Assembly: GCA_947623455.1 (NCBI GenBank)
Contig: OX392527.1
Span: 52,000,401-52,064,400, forward strand
Length of the DNA stretch: 64,000 bases
Direction: 5' to 3'
Source: Mimachlamys varia
Lineage: Eukaryota; Mollusca; Bivalvia; Pectinida; Pectinidae
Shown here: in pieces, positions 58,366-64,000 of the stretch
Numbering within the stretch: position 1 is the first letter of the stretch
Layout: each line of letters begins with the position of its first letter
Program-made: the position numbers and the translations under genes
The notes under the pieces: model-generated
The model's input: the letters and a program-made list of their open reading frames with translations, nothing else
What the model was told of the DNA's origin: nothing
Databases searched by the model: none

Positions 58366-58984
58366 TACATATACATGTGGTCGCGCCAAGTGGCATAGTT
58401 TATTTCGTGCTATATTTTGATGTCGCTATATTTGGCGCGGACTTTCCCAAAAATAAACTGACCATATCGGACATCGGCTACACTGTATCTAAGTATCAAG
58501 TACGGATTCGTTTGTCTGAATTTAGGTTTTTTTCACTCTAAGTGATTTTAAAAAGCGCGGATTCACTAACCTAAATTGCCTCTTTAAAAACAAATCGCAT
58601 TTCTAGAATTGTGTTATTGTAAGAGTTGTCCCCCTTTCATCATGCCCCAAAAATTATTTTGAATTGTAGGTCCCGCATGTCCTTGGCTTTTGAAATCATA
58701 GCTGTGACAATAGATGGCAAATCTACATATATTTTTTTTCTGAATATGAATTGATTTTCATTTTTAATTAAATTGAAATATTTTAAAATGTATAGGTCAC
58801 ACAGTTCTAACACGTCATCTGTCTGAACATCTACCCTGGACATCTATAATTCAAGTCTTGTTGGTGTTATACAGATCATACTGATTAAAACATCACCGAA
58901 CCATGAAGTGAAAACATACGAAGCATACATGGTAATACAATCGGCATGAATAATGTACAATTCTTGTTTAGTTGGTTTTGCCCG
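58366..58984. other. Intergenic, no gene seen
   Basis: Nothing recognised. Confidence 0.3.
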
Positions 58985-59330
58985 TATACGTTTGTTTTTT
59001 AAAAGCCTAAAATACGTAACTTCGGCCAAACTGAAAAATAAAATAAAAAAAAAATGCAGTTGATAACCATGCAAAAATAAGTCAGCGATGTAAACCAGAG
59101 TGGTAACTATAACAAGGAACTCTTGACAGAAAATTCCAAAGAATTGAAAATAATTCAAGTTTGGCCTACTTCAACAACAAACCGAAATTAGAAAACAGTT
59201 CAAATTGGACGCGTGTTTACATTTACCGAAATTCAACTGCTGTACCGGTAATGCGTAAGAATTCATCTTGAATATTGCTGATATCAGCTAATCTTAACTA
59301 AATCTATAAATTAAAAAAGTTATTAGGCTT
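58985..59330 (+). repeat. Dispersed repeat, second copy of 51770-52110
   Basis: Collinear with 51770-52110 in the same orientation; shared phrases are given there. Several small indels. Confidence 0.7.
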
Positions 59331-60695
59331 GATTTTCGCTTCACAAATAACAGCTACAGCATTTAGTGGATTTGAATGATTTTAAGCAATTACTGCACAC
59401 AGTAGATTTTAAAGATTTCAGACATATTACAATTATGATATCTAGTGGATTTCAAAAGATTTCAAACAAAAAACACAGCATTCAGTAGTTTTCAAACATG
59501 TTTCAATTACCGTAAATCTATCATTGTGTACAGTTACAAATTTACATTTTACAGTCATGTTTGTTATGCAACACCTATCAGGGAATTCCTGAAGAAACAG
59601 GGAGGTGGAACTCTCGTGAGGGTGGAACCCTCGTGAGGAATTAAAAGGTTTTGTCCTTTCTGCGATAACTGTGTTGGGGATGACTTCTAATGTTTCTGTT
59701 GTAACTTAGAAACATATTGTTATGGTTTCGCCCAGAAGCATATCAAAGCCGACCGTAAACACTGTTAAATTTCAGTTTAAAGCATGACTTAGTTTGATAT
59801 TATTTTCATTTTGTGAAATATTTACAAGCTCTCGAAATTAGTATATGCATATACAACCCAGTATTCAGTTAATCCCAGAACAAATCGGTAACCATATTTA
59901 AAAGGTTTTACTGTCTCTCAAATCTAATATATTTAACTACAGTGCATCTGCTGATAAACGAACATTACTATATATTTTGAGAAATCATCTTCTTGTTGTC
60001 CCAACGTTTTTCAACGTGTTGATTTCAACGTACAGCCTAGTTTTACAACAAATAATCTCTTACCAGTACGAGTTATCTCTCTTCGTCTTCATTTTAATAC
60101 AGTCAGCTTACAAATGCGTCTCAAATCTAGGGTCGGCTACATTAGTTTGAATTTTTTTTTTTTGATTTTTTTAAAAATAATATTTTTGATGATTAAAAAG
60201 CAGTGATGTGTTAAGTAACTGAAAAAAGCTTTTATTGAATCGGGTGGACTTCTATAACTAGCAGATATAAATCCGTTGTAATAGTCTCAATGTTATAATG
60301 TTTGCCAAGAGAGTACAGTGTGTTTGTTGTTGATGTACAAAATTGTGTCAACATATTTCATTTCTTTATATTTACAGTCTACACTGACATTCATTCGATA
60401 ACCATTACTAAACAGACTATCATTATCACTGCATAACTGTAGTCAAACACGTGACAAATTTATATGACGTCGACAACAATTCATGTGGGCGGAGCTATGC
60501 AAATCCTACAGTTTGAAACACAATTGTGTGACGTCACCAACAATTAACGTAGGCGGAGCTTGCAAATTTCATGCTGTTACATTTATTGAAACATTCCCAC
60601 GTTTATTAGTTTTGAAATGAAATCTGTGTCCGAAGATTTGACTATAAAGAACAAAATAGTTACGAACATTTCACAGAAAGATACTGTAAATATAT
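59331..60695. other. Intergenic, no gene seen
   Basis: A short direct repeat (GGTGGAACTCTCGTGAGG and GGTGGAACCCTCGTGAGG) lies at 59602-59637. A GACGTC-AACAATTCATGTGGGCGGAGCT block and a similar one at about 60530-60560 form another direct repeat. No gene. Confidence 0.4.
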
Positions 60696-60846
60696 GGATT
60701 AACTTTCTATTTTGTTAAGGTTATCGGGGGATAACTACAATGGAAAACGGGTAAATTATACATAACCGGCTTTGCCGGTTATTGAATTTACCCGTTTTCC
60801 ATTGTAGTTATCCCCCGATAACCTAAACAAAATAGAAAGTTAATCC
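60696..60846. mobile_element. Nearly perfect palindrome (foldback element)
   Basis: Arms of about 66 bases (starting GGATTAACTTTCTATTTTGT) are almost exactly complementary, closing on CCGGCTTTGCCGG at about 60766-60778. A single small difference lies near the TTGTTAAGG/CCTAAACAA position. No coding capacity. Confidence 0.85.
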
Positions 60847-60896
60847 TTAAATCAATCTACCGTTGGGGAGGGGAGAGGGACACATCGGCTTCTGAT

Positions 60897-60933
60897 ACGA
60901 GTATGCAGTCGTGGTATACGACTGCATACTCGT
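60897..60933. other. Perfect hairpin
   Basis: Exact 16-base arms ACGAGTATGCAGTCGT and complement with a 5-base loop, about 50 bp beyond the larger palindrome. Confidence 0.7.
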
Positions 60934-61821
60934 AAATAAAATTAAAATCAAAATTTGAAATAACAATATTCGGTCGAAACGTATGACTATGTATTGCACG
61001 TAGTGAACAGATTTCAGTTAAGTTTTATATTCTTATAAGGCCAAATCTAATTAGTATGCTGTTTTGTTTCATCCTTCCCTCTCTAAGAATCAAACCATTC
61101 CCTGTTGTATTTTCCGACACATGGCTGGTAAAAATAACATGAAATATCTTCACGCTGTGATCATGAGACTTAATTGTCTTACATTGATTGTCTTCCATTT
61201 CGGAAGTCAAACCATGTTCTCGTTACAAATAAAACATATTGTTACATGTAGGATATCACAAGATCAAGAAGTAAGGAACAGATGGGTTTTTCATCTATAG
61301 TAAAATAAGTTATTTCAGAAATATAATCACATATGTTATGTTGTATGTAAGAATGAGACCGGAGATAATATTCAGCCATACCGGTGATAGGACTGAGCAT
61401 TAAACTAATATAATATATATCAGTCCTGTGTTATAAAGACTGAGAAACCTCAACCCAAAGGTAAAGTTTAAGAAATATAATAAGTAGCTTCTTTATCACC
61501 TTCGAGAGTATATGGTTGTATACGTGATGTTCTAAACCGGAAATAAACTGGGACCTGTCTTGTGTTATACATCATCTACAGTTTAAGGGACTCGCCTAAC
61601 TAAATAATTTACCGTATGCTGCCACTAATCTTCAACACAAGTGATAATTGTCTAGATTCACAGAAATGCTTAAAAAACTGAAAATGTCTGTATCAACAGA
61701 TCTTCCACAAGGTAGCATTATCTACACATAGATCTAACGATAGCGCTACAACCACTATATCCACCTCTACCACACGCTCTATACTGTGTCTTTGTCTAGA
61801 TCTACCAATCGTAACTCTTCT
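60934..61821. other. Intergenic, no gene seen
   Basis: Overlapping frames at 61025-61300 on both strands have no recognisable similarity. Confidence 0.35.
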
Positions 61822-62014
61822 GGCCCTGGTTTCATCAGCGTTCCTTAACTTAAGGAAACTCCTTAACTTGAAAATCTCCATATGAAAGCATTACAGAATT
61901 TAAGGAAAGTTCCTTAACTTAAGATTTTCCCCTTTAATTCTGTAATGCTTTCCTATTGAGATTTTTGAGTTAAGGAGTTTCCTTAAGTTAAGGAACGTTG
62001 ATGAAACCGGGGCC
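61822..62014. mobile_element. Foldback element with internal CCTTAAGG-type repeats
   Basis: Terminal arms GGCCCTGGTTTCATCAGCGT / near-complement ending 62014. Inside, TTCCTTAACTTAAGGAAA words and a second pair with GAAAGCATTACAGAATT give a multi-stem fold. A CCTTAA tract at 43755-43790 is similar. Confidence 0.8.
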
Positions 62015-64000
62015 TGTTCTTCTACGTTTCGTATGGACGTGTGATTGTGATAAATCCTCATCTCCCTTGCCATCTTTACCGTTCTTGTGCCCTCCCACCT
62101 AATCACAAAAAGACACTCCAATAACGTTAGGGTTCTTAAAATTATTAATTGAGTTTATAAAGCAGAACTGGTTCTAAACAGGAAACAGGGGTACCAAATT
62201 TTTAATTGTTGTTTCGTTAGCTTGCTTCGAAAATTGCTCCTCTGTGAATAGGGACTACGGTGATATCCTTTAAAACTCCAATGCGCATTTCTTTCTTGCA
62301 TGTCAAAGTGTCTCATTTGTTTACGTCAGAAAGACGTAAATAACCATTAGCCCGTTATCTACGATTAATGATTTAGTCGTTTTAGAAGTACATAACGCTA
62401 CACTGATATGGAGCGAGGCTTTGTCTGCAGTAGATCCGAGTTGTTTTGTAAATAAGATATTGTTCTATCGACGAACCGAATGAATTTTCACACGTTGCAG
62501 CTTGGAATCGACCAACGACTACTGTCCAAATCGAGAGCTGATGTGAACCAAGTTTGCGAACGGACAGCTTGAGACAAACAAGAACAGAAACCGTCATTTT
62601 TTAACGCGCTGTAATAATTTGAATAATACCCTGTAACTTGGTCGTTTGGCGAGATTGGGAAGATATAACTTTTTTTATGACAATAAAAGAAATCTAGCAG
62701 ATCTGATGCACAACGAATGACAAACGAAAACAAAATATTTCCATCTCTCCGTTCTTCAGCTAAGTAAACCTGACTGCGTATACATTAGCGTAACGCACTG
62801 AAAAATGTCTCGGCGAATTGATTCCTGTTTTAAATATGGCACCCTTCACGCTTCAGAACAATAACTATTCGATGACAGTCATTGTTTTGTTCTTCCAACA
62901 TCTTGAAACACATTTGGCACCCATTAAATCTAACCATGGAACACATAGATGCTGGTAAACGTCTTTTTTAGGGTAATACTTACACGTACAATGGCGGCTT
63001 CATGTTGCGTCGTTCGGCACAATTAGATCAATGTGTCATTGTGTGTACATAACGACCATCACCGTTTTAAGTGAAAAGGTATGTTCAAAATACTAGCAAT
63101 TTCCTTTCATAGCAATTGTGCTGAAAAGAAGACAAATGTTTTTGTCGACTTCGAAGTTTCTAAATTTACCAATATCTCGGTGTCAATTCACAAGAACTCT
63201 TTTGTCCTAGCAGCCCGCTTCTAATGTTTTCTTCTTTGTTTAACATTTATACATTATTAATGAAGTCAATATTAGGATTGTACCCCATTTTGACTTTGTA
63301 TACGGTGTAGTATGTCCGATGTGACAACGAGCATATTTACTATGGAGAGCTAACACGCACCATAAAGTATGCCCATTGCAACCTGCGGGCATACTACCGT
63401 ATATACAGTCAAAATGAAGTGCAGTGTACAATCCTTTAGAAAACAATTCACATTCGAGAACTGTACGCATTGCCAAAAACTCAATTTAATAACTATAGAA
63501 ATTAGTTTGCCCTGACTCCATGACAAATATTTTCGAACCAGATGCAAACACTATAAACATGTTCATAGGGAGTGATTTCTTCAGATTCACGATTGAGATA
63601 AAAACAGCCAATTATAAAATAGAGGAAAACACTCATTTTAAGGGGTTTAATGGAAATTTTAAAAAATAATATTACATCAAATAATCAAAAAGGAGGAATT
63701 CCTCCTTTTGGAGGAGTTTTTTTTTTTTATCACAGTTTCTTATTGTTTTTCATGCCAACAAATTGCTTGTAAATGATATATGGTAGGGAAGTAACAAGAG
63801 CCAAAAGTTTTGAAATAAATCTATTTGAAGTTAATCACAAATCCATGATACTCTAGGAGGTTCTGTGATCTGATTAAAGCTAAAATAAATGTATCGTGAG
63901 GTACACTTATCACTAGCCACGAGGTCCCAATAAAATTAAAATTAGTTTTGTTAAGAAGGTTTAAGACCTTTCTTCAGTCTAAGAAGTTCATCCGAGAGAT
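62015..64000. other. Intergenic, no gene seen
   Basis: Short hairpins occur at about 63367-63394 (GTATGCCC arms) and 63688-63709 (AAAAGGAGG arms, followed by a T-run). The latter resembles a bacterial terminator, but this is eukaryotic DNA. No gene is recognised up to the window edge. Confidence 0.4.

Noticed and set aside
63688..63709. Hairpin plus T-run resembling a rho-independent terminator
   Set aside because: The sequence is eukaryotic nuclear DNA; such terminators are not expected and no gene ends here.

Overview
This is a window of AT-rich animal nuclear DNA. Genes are split by GT-AG introns, intergenic space is large, and short retroelements, foldback elements and minisatellites are dense. 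Protein similarity and repeat style (LINE, tRNA-derived SINE and Penelope-type pieces, hammerhead-bearing repeats) suggest a marine invertebrate, most likely a bivalve mollusc. The species cannot be fixed from the sequence.

Four protein-coding genes are supported. Two are neighbouring class A GPCR genes on the plus strand (CDS 5455-7823 and 11662-15905). They are tandem duplicates of one prostanoid (EP-like) receptor gene. Each has a TATA-type promoter, a 5'UTR intron, one long exon for TM1-TM6 and a short exon for TM7 and the tail. A third, orphan copy of the promoter block lies upstream at about 3797-3930. The third gene, on the minus strand (30985 down to 20920), is a seven-exon type II membrane sulfotransferase resembling CHST15; all its splice phases join into a 544-residue protein. 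The fourth, on the plus strand (50669-51703), is a single-coding-exon, membrane-anchored FkbM-family methyltransferase. One further possible first exon lies at 44084-44167.

The rest is mostly mobile or repetitive DNA. Six copies of a dispersed repeat each contain a hammerhead-ribozyme-like core (best copies 8269-8312 and 38879-38922). A reverse-transcriptase element, Penelope-like in my reading, left about a dozen 3' ends, two of them an inverted pair around 31256-36390; a 1015-bp inverted-repeat transposon is nested in one. A decayed LINE sits in an intron of the sulfotransferase gene. Foldback MITEs include a nearly perfect palindrome with 8-bp target duplications at 58106-58357. Tandem arrays have units of about 29 bp (20102-20690), 46 bp (37589-38055), 26 bp with a 12-unit higher-order period (47767-48632) and 56 bp (55886-56217).

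All alignments were made by eye. Exon ends were chosen from splice signals plus reading-frame continuity; transcription start sites, untranslated ends and family names are inference.
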